Translations under genes and position numbers: made by a program
Notes under the pieces: model-generated
What the model was told of the DNA's origin: nothing
Seen by the model: only the letters and a program-made list of their open reading frames with translations
The model's database searches: none
DNA from: Periplaneta americana
Taxonomy: Eukaryota > Arthropoda > Insecta > Blattodea > Blattidae
DNA length: 64,000 bases
Direction: 5' to 3'
Assembly: GCF_040183065.1 (NCBI RefSeq)
Contig: NC_091117.1
Location: 111,827,001 to 111,891,000 of the forward strand
Shown: positions 11,119 through 21,294 of the stretch, piece after piece
Numbering within the stretch: the stretch's first letter is position 1
How the letters are laid out: each line of letters starts with the position of its first letter

Positions 11119-11410
11119 ATGTTTTTCTATGTCATTAAATACAGACGTTTGAGATGGGCAGGGCATGTAGCACGTATGGGCGAATCCAGAAATGCATATA
11201 GAGTGTTAGTTGGGAGACCAGAGGGAAAAAGACCTTTAGGGAGGCCGAGACGTAGATGGGAGGATAATATAAAAATGAATTTGAGGGAGGTGGGATATGA
11301 TGATAGAGACTGGATTAATCTTGCACAGGATAGGGATCGATGGCGGGCTTATGTGAGGGCGGCAATGAACCTTCGGGTTCCTTAAAAGCCATTTGTAAGT
11401 AAGTAAGTAT
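11119..11410 (+). mobile_element. Non-LTR retrotransposon 3' end, with TAAG tail
   Basis: An intact 88-codon reading frame ends the ORF2 of a LINE: YRRLRWAGHVARMGESRNAY, RPLGRPRRRWEDN, then DWINLAQDRDRWRAYVRAAM and a stop, followed by a GTAAGTAAGTA tail. The 'RLRWAGHVARM...GRPRRRW' block is typical of the C-terminal region after the reverse transcriptase in several insect LINE clades. It is 5'-truncated. Related copies lie at 38100 (+) and 54585 (-); all three end in the same tetranucleotide tail. Confidence 0.85.
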
Positions 11411-11632
11411 GTCATTGTCCTCCATGTTGACATGGCTATGCGAATTACTTTCTGATAGAACAGTACTTACATTTGATCCCGTGTTTATCGAGCAGGGCAG
11501 TTCCGAGATGTACATCTCCAAAATATATTATCGCCTCTTTGCTTACGGAACTTTCTGTATTAAAAGTACTGTACACAACGCATTCGATACCATTATTGGT
11601 AACAGTCCGTAATAGTGAACTCATTGTAAACA

Positions 11633-11832
11633 CACTGTAAGCAAAGGCCGAGCAGGATAGAGTGCAACACCACTGACAACACACTGTAAGCAAAGTCCGA
11701 GCAGGATAAAGTGCAAGACCACTGACAACACACTGTAAGCAAAGGCCGAGCAGGATAAAGTGCAAGACCACTGACAACAAACTGTAAGCAAAGGCCGAGC
11801 AGGGTAGAGTGCAAGACCACTGACAACACACT
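11633..11832. repeat. 49-bp minisatellite, four copies
   Basis: Units start at 11633, 11682, 11731 and 11780 and a partial fifth at 11829, each beginning CACTGTAAGCAAAGGCCGAG. Unit length is exactly 49 bp. A 171-codon minus frame crossing it is a product of the repeat. Confidence 0.95.
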
Positions 11833-12790
11833 GGCAACTGTACACAAAAACTCAGCGAGATAGACACCAACACAGGTGCACTTTCTGAAAAGTTGAATCT
11901 TAATATAGTGCACTTTAAAAAATATCTAAAACTTTGGAAACAGTGTGCTTTCAAAGCCATTTAAAACTTTTGAAATATCGAACTTGTGTGCTTTCGATGC
12001 GTACTCCGCCTCATTGACGACAATTAAATGCCTGTGCTTTTAGCTTATATTGCTTCAATTTTCCGTGTATACAATTTACACACTGAATTGGTCAGTCTAT
12101 GCGATTTTTTTTAACTTTACTTAGAGTTACAGAGCACATTTTGAACGAAAAAAGTAGTCTAGGATTACACTTCTAGCTCTTTGTCTAAATAGTTATTATA
12201 TTAAAGTTATCATATTTGGAGTGTTAACATTTACGGAATTGAAGTATAATGGCGCATCACATTTTCTCAAAACACAGGGTGTAAACGATATCAACTCTGA
12301 AAAAATATTTGTCATAGAGCAATAAATAACTAAATGAAAAGTGAAATAACATTTTTTTGTAACTGGCAAGGTTTTCCCGGAAAAAAAGGGTTTTGTGAGT
12401 CTAACTTTTTTGAAAATGGGACTAGACAATCATTATTTACTTTGCCCGATACATACGCTGGAGCAGTAATTTTTTACTCTGTTATGTGTTGGGCGCAATG
12501 TCATTGGAAATGGCGTTCAATTCAGTAGAAATGTAAACAAATATTAGACCATTATTAATCTCAAAAACTTAAATATAAAATTACATGAAATAATTAAATT
12601 TCACTAGACATTTTGTCGAACACATCGGTATGTATCTATGTATATAATTTTGACAGTTTATATCGTTTATACCTTGTACGTTCATAATAAGAGAAATTGT
12701 TAAAGAGGCTTACAATATTATGAATACATATGTGGAAGATCATTTTGTTAATTTTTTTCCGAAATGATTTTAATAACACATTTTTGACAG
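11833..12790. other. Gene-free intronic stretch
   Basis: Nothing recognisable on either strand apart from the acceptor region TTTTTGACAG just before the next exon. Confidence 0.45.
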
Positions 12791-13103
12791 GAGACTTCTC
12801 GTCTTAGAACTCGATCATCCACTGTAACTGACACGTTGTCAGCTGTAGAGACAGAACTCAGGAGTTGCAGGGAGGCCTTGGAGAGAGCAGTCGCAGACAG
12901 AGACTCGTTGCAGAGACAAACAGCATCTCATCTATTAGAACTAGACCGACTGAGACAGGAAAAAGAATGTCTGGAGATGCAACAGAGAGTTGCAGAAAGA
13001 GATTTGATGGAATTGAGAGACAAACTGGCCAACACCAACAGGAGCCTGGGCTCTGCTACAGACAACATTGCTTCACAAGAAGCATCCATATGCCAGCTAA
13101 GAG
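12791..13103 (+). CDS. CCDC170: CCDC170-like coiled-coil protein, exon B
   Basis: A 313-nt exon follows ATTTTTGACAG and ends in phase 1 before the donor GTAGGC. It encodes about 104 residues starting ETSRLRTRSSTVTDTLS and continuing as an unbroken heptad-type coiled coil rich in E, R, L and Q (for example SCREALERAVADRDSLQRQ and ERDLMELRDKLANTNRSL). No proline occurs in the long helix. The single leftover base G combines with AG at the start of exon C to give Glu, so the two exons fit exactly. The G+C of the exon is clearly higher than the intron around it. An ATG-less open frame runs past the donor for eight codons, which marks intron read-through only. Confidence 0.85.
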
Positions 13104-13865
13104 GTAGGCTATACCTATTAAGAAATTAAATGTTTAGTTTTCATTTTAACATTTTCACGGAATAGTTTTCTGACAAGAGAGAATTATGTACCTATGAACT
13201 GCGATTTCAATAAAAATTATCACAATTCCTAAGTTTCGTCGGTAAATAATAATCTGGTAATAGTCATTCATCTAGCTTGTCTCTCATTAAAGAAATACAA
13301 CGTGTGTAATTACACGTCTTATACGCCTGTCTTGCACACAATCAGCACATTCTACGCAGTATGCTATGAATTCGTTCGTAGTGTAAAGAAACGGAAATAA
13401 AATTGTAGCTCCCTTATATAAGTTTTGCTTATAACACATTGCGCATGTGCAGTAAACAAGAGCCCCTGTATATATGCTACTTGTGGACAGTCATGTGAAA
13501 TTGTTGCCTACATACAGGTGGACTCCTGTCAAGACTCGCTCCAAGTCTTAATTCCATATCTGTACGTACCGGTATACGACCACCAGAGTGCAGAGCTCCT
13601 GACTTTCATATAATGTCAGTAAGTTTTGAATAATACCAAAGGTGATAGGCATTAAATTTAATTTGGAAACTTCTATAAGAATTATTATTATGTTTGTGGA
13701 TAGTGGGTATTTGAAATTATTTGCTTTTATTTTCACTATATTAGTTTGATAAAATGAGATCTATTAATTCAGTTAATGTGAGTCAATTCAAAATAGAGTG
13801 AACTGCAGGAGGACGGTATTGATGATTAGTCTTTCGCTTATGATCTGTCTGACCCGATTCAGAAT
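13104..13865. other. Gene-free intronic stretch
   Basis: AT-rich DNA with no recognised repeat or coding remnant before the transposase pseudogene that starts near 13870. Confidence 0.4.
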
Positions 13866-15060
13866 AAATATCAATGTAGAAATGCAGTTGTGATGTATGG
13901 CTCATTAGATGTAGGCAGTGCATCTGACAGTGAAAGCAGTGTGGAACCTGTAAATCCCGATGACACATACAAATCTCCATCAACAAGTGAGTATGAAATA
14001 TTATGGCGCAGACAATCACTTTAACCGATGATGTAATCAATAAATAGAGAAAAATTAAAGATTACGTAGAAAAACTGAACAGAATAAGAATTAAAAAGTA
14101 TATAGGCCTAATATACTATCAACTGCAAAAAAAAATTAGATGTACCACTGATTTTGTATATAATGCAGCAGATTATTTTAAGAAACCTCCTAAACATCAT
14201 TTGTTGTCAACCATAAAAAAGAAATTATGGATGTTTTTAAAACTTGTAAAGAAATTGAAAATGAATCGGAATCATTGACAAAGCCAATGAATTCGTAAAA
14301 TATGTTAATAATAAAATCATCAATGAAAAGGATTACAGTTCCGACATTGTGTTTAACACAGATCAATCTCGTTTTGAATGAGACGACTTCTGGCAGAACA
14401 CACTCTCATCAAGTTGAAAAACACGCTTGCAGTCCTCTAATCCACAACACATTCTTATACTATCCAAATTCATGTGTCTTCTACTGGTGTGTTAGGTTCG
14501 CGATTTGGTATACGTTTTCAAGAACCGAAGGAGAATTTGATCCCAGAGTAAAGCTTGCTTCTCAGGGTAAACTGTCTAAACTCCATGTAAAAACTTGGTT
14601 CAAGAAAGTTTCCATTCCTGATGTACAGATGTACTACCTTTAGATTCCCTGAGTGGATAAACATATAAATATATTTATAAATGAGAAAATAATCGCATGC
14701 TGGCTGGAAAAACTATACGAATGGAAATTATACCACCCAAAACAACGCCGTATATACAGTCATTAGATGTATATTTTTAGACAATATAACAACCACGCTT
14801 GCCTACAAATATAGCCGCAAATGCTGGTCAATTGGACATATTATATTCTTGATACTTTTCTTAAAAAAAATTGTTCTTCACATGGCAAAGATCATCTTCA
14901 GAGTCTGGTACTTGTGATTCGTAGAGTAGAAGATTATATGAGGTCCAAATTAATTACTCAGGAATCGGCAGGAAATTTACATGGTAGACTTTGTTCTAAA
15001 AATGCATTCTGTTGTGTATTATCAGTTCTGTTCACCCGAACTCCGAGACATGCTGATATA

Positions 15061-16474
15061 GGGTAGAATAGCATAATTCGCACCGCTTCCTAAATGGCAC
15101 CACTGGTAGTTTAAAACAAGTTACTGTAGTAGTGTTGGATCTAGTGATATTGTTACAATCTACCACATGAACTTCCGCCATGTCACTTAATTTCTGCCAC
15201 TTCTTTGTGTCAGCAGCGTGATGATAGTGTATTTAATATAATCGCCCGGGTGAATGTATATTTAGCTAACATTTTGTAACTAAATAACGGATTTGTATGC
15301 AAAGGAATCCATAATCTTAAGAAGTTATTGGTTTAAAGAAATATTAAAGAACATTTAACTTAGTAGGATTTTCGAACAAGTGGTGATTATAGGCTAGAAT
15401 GAAGGAAATAATAACTTATGACGTAGTTTCTCGATTCGCATCACTTTGTAGGTGCCTAATTCGCACCTGTGCGATATGAGCAACTGTAGCAATTCTAGCC
15501 GTACAAAAGAAGGCCCATACATTTTAACTGAACGAGGAATGCATCAGGTGGGTACAATATCAAGTGGTAAAAGGGCGTTAATACAAGTGTGTGTTGTACA
15601 AGCGCACCAGATATTTTGTGCCACCTACGATAATTTTTAAACGTCAAACAGTGCATCCTACATTATCAGCTGGTGTTCTTCCAGGATCGTTATTTGTTTG
15701 CTCTGATTCAGGTTACATCAACAGTGAACTATTTGTCGAATAGCTCAAACATTTTATTTGCCACATAAACCTGCCATAGAAAAAAGTGCTGCTTCTGTAT
15801 GTCCACCTATACGAATCATTCCAAAAATTTAGAAGCTAGATTATCTCGGGAAAAATATGTGCTCCTTCCTCGTCATAATACTCAGAGGCCCAGCCTTTGG
15901 ATGTTTCTATCTTCAAACCATTTCAGACAGCTAAATCATGAAGCAATTCTTAGGAGGTTTTGAGATAATCGTGGAGAATAGGTGACGCAGTTTACAGTTT
16001 GAACTGCCTGGTGAAGCACATGGCAAATGTGTAACAATAAAAAATGCATTCAGGAAGTTTAAATGTTAGATAATTTACGCTCTATTTTTTCAATTTCATT
16101 TGAAGATGTGTTACTCTCTTTCATTAATTTCAATAAACTTGTAATTTGCATTTATTACATTATTCATATTAAACACTGTTCAATATGTTCAATATTAAAA
16201 GCTTCCCTTCATCGTGTTCCCTGCAGTTAAAGAGGTGCGATTTAAGAAACTGCAGGTACTATTTAGGAAACTAGTTGCCTAAATGGCACCACTGACAAGT
16301 GTTTCGAAAATGTCATTCTACTTCAAAAATATTAAATCAAATTCAAAGATTCCTTTTTACATGAAAGGTAAATGTTCTGGGAATGTATTTCTGTAAAGGA
16401 ATGTAGAAAATAAAATTGTATTGTTCAATAAAAATTATAAATGCTAAAGTGGTACGATATAGGCAACCTTACCC
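15061..16474 (+). mobile_element. pogo-like DNA transposon with GGGTA ends, inserted in the DDE pseudogene
   Basis: The element begins GGGTAGAATAGCATAATTCG and ends GGCAACCTTACCC, with TA directly repeated on both sides (15059-15060 and 16475-16476). Words built on TTCGCACC and CTAAATGGCACCACTG recur near both ends (about 15080-15110, 15455-15470, 16220-16310). An internal transposase remnant is listed separately. It splits a transposase reading frame, so it is younger than its host. Confidence 0.7.
15470..15990 (+). pseudogene. pogo/Tigger-type DDE transposase fragment
   Basis: Pieces in shifted frames read LTERGMHQVGTISSGKRALI, SAGVLPGSLFVCSDSGYINS with ELFVE and LKHFICHIN, and SEAQPLDVSIFKPFQTA. 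These correspond to the middle-to-late DDE domain of pogo/Tigger transposases: the S-GKR region, the 'SGWxxxxxFxxxLKHF' region and the 'LQPLDVSxFxPFK' region with its catalytic Asp. The first half, with the HTH domains, is missing and several stops interrupt it. Confidence 0.7.
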
Positions 16475-16690
16475 TATGCCTGGTAGAAATGTCGATATGT
16501 GATAGAAAAGAAGATAAACAATTTCAGTAAAATTCTCCAAATAATTCTGAGCACTGGAAACAGTATTTGTGAAACACCTGTATATGAGGAACTAGCAGTT
16601 GTGAAATGTTTGTACTGCAAAAGGACCCTCTGCCCTGTCCACTTCGTAACAGAGTCACATTATCACAGAGGATAATGATTCAGATGTGTA

Positions 16691-17146
16691 GATAATTACT
16701 ATTGTATACGAGGTCGATGTGTGTATAACAAACAATATTTCTTAAGATCGTAGTGATTATTTCGATATAGTTCGTGGCGCTGCGTTGCTAGGCTGGTAGT
16801 GGCAGTACAGTGGCAGTATTAGTTGTGTGTAAGAGCAGCGTATAAGACGTGTAATTGAACACGTTATATTTATTTAATGATGGAAAAGTTAGGTGAGTGA
16901 CTATTACCAGACTATTTACTGATTCAAGCTTAGCAATTGTGAGAATTTTTATTGAAATAGCAGTTCATAAGTAGAGAATGTTCCCTTGTGAGTACAAAGC
17001 AGATAGAGGGACTTCTTTCATATATTGATTTTAGATTTACTAAAAAATAACAAGACAGATACACAGAAGACGAAAGTGTGCAATTCACGACCATATAAAT
17101 ACATGTGTGTTATCGCAAATCTAATTATTGTGTTTATTTCTTTTAG
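16691..17146. other. Gene-free intronic stretch
   Basis: No feature seen; the last 15 bases form a good acceptor (TTTATTTCTTTTAG) for the next exon. Confidence 0.4.
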
Positions 17147-17319
17147 AGGATGTGAAACTGAAAGATGAAAAAGTTCAAAAGTTACAGAATGAATTGCGAC
17201 ATCTGCTGGAGTCACTGGCAATTCAATTGAGTTCTCCTACAAGATTTGTTGAAACTCAAGAAGGAAGTATAAGGGAAAGACTCAGAGAAGTCATACAAGA
17301 AAATAAGGATCGATTAACA
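17147..17319 (+). CDS. CCDC170: CCDC170-like coiled-coil protein, exon C
   Basis: A 173-nt exon begins after TTCTTTTAG and ends before the strong donor GTATGT. With the G carried over from exon B it gives 58 codons: EDVKLKDEKVQKLQNELRHL, then LESLAIQLSSPTRFVETQEG and SIRERLREVIQENKDRLT. The non-helical 'LLxLAxxLSxxxxxVExxEexIRERLRE' segment is the strongest CCDC170-type signature I recognise here. It ends in phase 0 and joins exon D across a 7.95-kb intron. Confidence 0.85.
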
Positions 17320-17699
17320 GTATGTGGTATTTCTTACACATGGGCTATTACAAGTGGTAGACAGCTTTGCTTCAAAATGTTATTTATTACTTAGCATTCT
17401 CTTGGTATGATTTATAACTCTGAAGCAACTAATTCACTTGTTTCTGATTTTTTGGTGAGACAAACTTTTATTAAAAATTAAATTATTATGACATAGGCAC
17501 AAATAAGTGAATAAAACATGAATCTATAATAATGAAGAGATATTAAGGGAGACATTAACTAGTGTACTAGTCTACGTAAATAACAATGGTGTACTAGTGT
17601 TTTCAAAGTAAAGGAGAACAGTACAATTATTAATAAGAAAACACTTATGTGAAAATTGTAATTCATTTTTATTTTAATTAGAGTGGACCAGAAAAACGG
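17320..17699. other. Gene-free intronic stretch
   Basis: Nothing recognisable. Confidence 0.4.
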
Positions 17700-18160
17700 G
17701 CGATTTTAAACGACTTTCCCAAGTAGGTTCGATTGGATTCGTCTCCGAATATTCTCGATGTGCTTAGGAATATATACAATTTAGCCAGGATAGAGAATTT
17801 GAGTGGTGCACAACGATCGTATGCAATCAGTGCTTATTACAGAACAGTTTCGTGACTGCACTGTGGTTGTTTCGACAGCATTACAGTAAACGTCGTAATT
17901 ATCCAATGTCCTCTGCGCATGCTATAAAAACGTGGGTGGAAAATTTTGAAGAGATGGATTCTGCTCTACCGAAGAAGCCTGCAGGGAGAATAAGAAGTGT
18001 GCGGACACCAGAAAACATCGCTGCTGTAAGAATTTATTTTGAGTGAAACCCTAAAGTTCTGCTCGGAGTCACTCTATTTCTCTGGGTTACCGGATTATAG
18101 TGTCTGCCGCATGCTGCATAAAATTTACAATTCCGTACATACGAATAAAAATGATTCAGG
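17700..18160 (+). pseudogene. DUF4817-type HTH / mariner-like transposase N-terminal remnant
   Basis: The frame 17852-18046 gives ALWLFRQHYSKRRNYPMSSA, TWVENFEEMDSALPKKPAGR and SVRTPENIAAVR. The 'F-R-HY...W...NFEExxSALxKKPxGRxRSVRTPENI' pattern is the helix-turn-helix region of a mariner-related insect transposase family (DUF4817 in domain databases, from memory). A frame change follows and the trailing sequence (VTGL, CLPHAA) is degraded. The DDE domain is not present. Confidence 0.75.
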
Positions 18161-19486
18161 CATTCCAGGAAAATAGGTTTTCATGCCGAAACAAGCGCTG
18201 TGCAGTCACAAAATTATCGCAAATTTTGTAATAAGCTTTGATGGCATACGCAAGTTGTTCAACACTTCAAATATCCGTCCTGAGTGAATTGTATACTCCA
18301 GCGTTGCCAATCTTCAAACACAACATTGTGGAATTGTAGTATAAACATTATGTTACGAGTACATTACACAAAATTACCGCAAACATGCAATATTAATAAT
18401 AATGTCATAACTACTCAAAGATGTTATAATTATATATCTAGACACACCATTGGCGCTGGTATGCTGTACAAATTTGAACACTTTCGCGCAGGTTGTATTG
18501 GGAATACAAATGATTGTTCCTACAGAAGGGCATTCGGAGTTTAGAAAATACCATTGGGTATACAGGCGTTTTCTTAGCGGACAACGGAAATCACTGTAAT
18601 AGAACTAAACTTATTTACTAACGTATAATATAAAATAACAGAAGTAGGTCCAAATACTGTAACTATGTATTGCTTCAAATACAAACGCTTTATATTGATC
18701 ACAATAGACTTGTATATTAGTTTATTTGTATTTCTAATAACCGAATACATGAAATGCATTTAATTTTGTTATTTTACATATGTTATAAACTACGAGTAAG
18801 TAAATAACATTTAATTTGTATTACAAAGAGGGGATTGTCCCTAAGAAGACGCCTATATACCAAATGGTATTTTCTAAACTCCTAACGCACTGTAATAATG
18901 ATCCTATGTGTTTTAAAAATCGGAGGCGATAAAACAATTTTGAACTTTCAACTGCAGACAACATATACAATCCCTTCATTCTTACATCATTCTTAATGAT
19001 AGAATATTCTGAAAATGTGATTGTATGTTTTGCTGACTTTGTGTTTAAATTATTAAGACAATAAGTTGTAATAAATATAAAAATTCAATTTATGGTATCA
19101 GCAGTGAACAAAATCTCTCCTTTTTTAACGAAACAATAACGGGGGTCTTATCATATCGTCATCTGAGATTACAGAACTATGTCGCTTAAGTGAAACAGCA
19201 ATTATACAGATGTTAATTGAGAACAATGGCATATTACCTCCCAAGGATCTCTCTTACATTGTGTGAAGAACAATGTGATACAACAGTTGAACATTTCTAC
19301 AGTATTTATACAACTATAGGAACATAGGAACATACCTTAGAAAATTATCCCACAGAGAGTCACATTTTAAATTTGTTAAACTGATCATTTATGCAAATAA
19401 AGAGCAGATGTCGCCTCACAGCTAAAAGTTGCAACACGACTTTACATAAAAATGTTATAAGAAAACATTTAACGAAGTCAATCTTA
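18161..19486. other. Gene-free intronic stretch
   Basis: No conserved protein blocks or repeats noted. The phrase 'taccattgggtatacaggcgtttt' region (about 18548) and 'ctatataccaaatggtattttctaaac' (about 18850) look like an inverted pair around 300 bp apart and may be ends of a small fold-back repeat. Confidence 0.35.

Positions 19487-19540
<54 letters not shown>
19487..19540. repeat. (AAT)n microsatellite
   Basis: About 17 uninterrupted AAT units. Confidence 0.95.
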
Positions 19541-19541
<1 letters not shown>

Positions 19542-19816
19542 ATCAATAGGTAAGATCTTGTTCTGTACATGAGACCTGAGTTCCGTATAGAGTCATTTAT
19601 TAGAGACATCTCTACACGCTAAGGAAAAATGTTAATTTTGATTCCAGTTTATGTAAATTTTTTAATGTTTTTTCCCTAATATGTCTTGAAATATTTTGCG
19701 TATATTGCATATATCTGCTGTCAATGTGATACTTTTGTATCACTGTATTAAAAAAAAATACAAATTGGTGCCGGAGTGTCGACTTCTTTCATAATCGGGG
19801 AGATTTCGACATAGTA

Positions 19817-20444
19817 TTACAAACACAGGAAGCGCTTTAAAACCCAACACAAATTTTGCTCCTGAAATACTTCTGAATATTTTATAATACTCCTACTCGC
19901 GTTGGTCACATGTGAATTTTTAATCAGTACCATTTTCCACATATGCCTTGTGAAATCATTGAAACTATTTTTGGTATTCTCCAACACACTGAACACAAAA
20001 TTCTCTAGCATTGTCATCGTAGTAATACCCATACACGTGCCACAATAGTTTTTTTTATTGTCCATGTTGTTTGATGATCTAGCTCCCTCCTCCTACACGT
20101 CGACCATTAAACTTCCTTCTGAGAGAAAGCCTCACTTCTTTTAGTTGCTCAGTCTCCTTCACCTGTTTCCTATACTTTTCAGACGTTTTTAGTCTGAATC
20201 TTGTAGTTTTCGTACTCTTTTGTCACAGTTCTTCAAAGGAAGTATCAGTACTGTAGGTGAGGAATTAGATAAACCTAAATGTCCTTGTACGGATGGTGTC
20301 TGTGATATTTTTGGAGTAGTAGTAATGTCTTTTTCAACACGAATTTCACACCAATTTTCGCTTAGAACCAGATCGTACTCAAAAATGTTATTCTGCAGTA
20401 CGTCAGATGTCAATTCTCTTACGTCATTATTTGTTAATTCATAG
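19817..20444 (-). pseudogene. Unrecognised minus-strand coding-like remnant
   Basis: Minus frames 20189-20413 (LSENWCEIRVEKDITTTPKI, SVQGHLGLSNSSPTVLILPL) and 19817-20065 (NYCGTCMGITTMTMLENFVF, YSEVFQEQNLCWVLKRFLC), with a K/E/R-rich coiled piece between them (KQVKETEQLKE), look like one broken protein read right to left. I do not recognise the family. A basic coiled coil between two globular parts would suit a transposase with a DNA-binding N-terminus. Alternative: chance open frames. Confidence 0.3.
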
Positions 20445-20785
20445 AACTTTTAGAATCAAAATGAAGATGATTCCAGACTGATTGATCTTCCATGTTTGTA
20501 TCAAGAGTTATGCCTATTCTTAATTATCTGATAGCAATGAATATAAAGTTTAATTAAGATTGGTTCAATGAAAGATGAGTAGTTTCATACATGCAGGCAG
20601 ACTATAGAGACAAAAACAGACCGACAAAGTGACACTAAAAAACTCTATGAAGCATTGCGAATTCTCCTAAGACGAAAAACACAAAATTTTGATATATACA
20701 GCCCGCAGAAGGACCACAAGAGTAATTTGTTTTCATTTTATTGTAGCTTATTAGTCAGGCGATGGTGATAAAACGTATTGTTGTA

Positions 20786-20926
20786 ATTTAAAACTCTTGT
20801 ATCTAGTTAAATATCAGTCCTATCAGGCAGAACTGGACATGTAATGTCGAGATCATTCCAAAACACAGTGTCTGGTAATTTTAGATTTTCCAAAAATAAT
20901 TGGTGTTAACATGTATAATTAACCGA
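20786..20926. repeat. Repeat fragment shared with 412-838
   Basis: ATATCAGTCCTATCA (20806-20820) occurs in the same orientation at about 440. CCAAAAATAATTGGTGTTAA with its flanks (20870-20926) matches 773-835 in the opposite orientation. The mixed orientation suggests terminal pieces of one element family. Confidence 0.55.
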
Positions 20927-21049
20927 ATCACCCAAGTGGAAGAGCAATTATTACACAATATACACAAGTTTCTCAGTTCGATAATTCACCTGGCCCTTCA
21001 GCCTTTACTGCAGCAAGTTTCAAAAACAATCCTACACTCTTTTTTTAGT

Positions 21050-21294
21050 GTCTTGTTTTACGACGCTTTATCAACATCTTAGGTTATTCAGCGTCTGAGT
21101 GAGATGAAGGTGATAATGCTGGTGAAATGAGTCCGGGGTCCAGCACCGAAAGTTACCCAGCAATTGCTCATATTGGGTTGAGGGAAAAACCCGGAAAAAA
21201 CCTCAAACCAGGTAACTTTCCCCGACCGGGAATCGAACCCGGGGCACCTGGTTTCGCGGCCAGACGCGCTAGTCGTTACTCCACAGGTGTGGAC
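21050..21294 (-). mobile_element. tRNA-derived SINE (major family), copy 1
   Basis: Read on the minus strand: GTCCACACCTGTGGAGTAAC head, B-box GGTTCGATTCCC, GGTTGAGG, then a body ending in GCTGAATAACCTAAGATG and TCGTAAAACAAGA. It shares full structure with the copy at 27504 on the + strand and lies in the exon C to exon D intron. Confidence 0.95.

Larger units (their letters stand above)
13870..16690 (+). pseudogene. DDE-superfamily (pogo-like) transposase pseudogene, split by another transposon
   Basis: The first part (13870-15060) reads, across frame changes, an acidic start (SASDSESSVEP), EFVKYVNNKIINEKDYSSDIV, FNTDQSRFEYETTSGRTLS, then KLSKLHVKTWFKKVSIPDVQ and RRVEDYMRSKLITQESAGNL. The 'VFNTDQSxFxYE' block holds the presumed first catalytic Asp, and the order matches DDE endonuclease proteins common in insects. 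After the interrupting element (15061-16474) the homologous tail resumes, including LYCKRTLCPVHFVTESHYH, a CxxC...H-like motif at about 16600-16665. Many stops and frameshifts make it inactive. Exact family is uncertain. Confidence 0.65.

Noticed and set aside
11633..11832. Regular 49-bp repeats considered as a CRISPR-like array
   Set aside because: Repeats are contiguous with no unique spacers, and the genome is clearly animal.
11445..11960. 171-codon minus-strand open frame
   Set aside because: It runs through the 49-bp minisatellite; the translated repeat (LLGLCLQCVVSGLAL-like) follows the DNA period and has no conserved counterpart.
13104..13129. Extension of exon B to the stop codon at 13129
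   Set aside because: The in-frame extension (RLYLLRN) crosses a consensus donor and does not continue the coiled coil, whereas splicing to 17147 keeps the frame and heptads.
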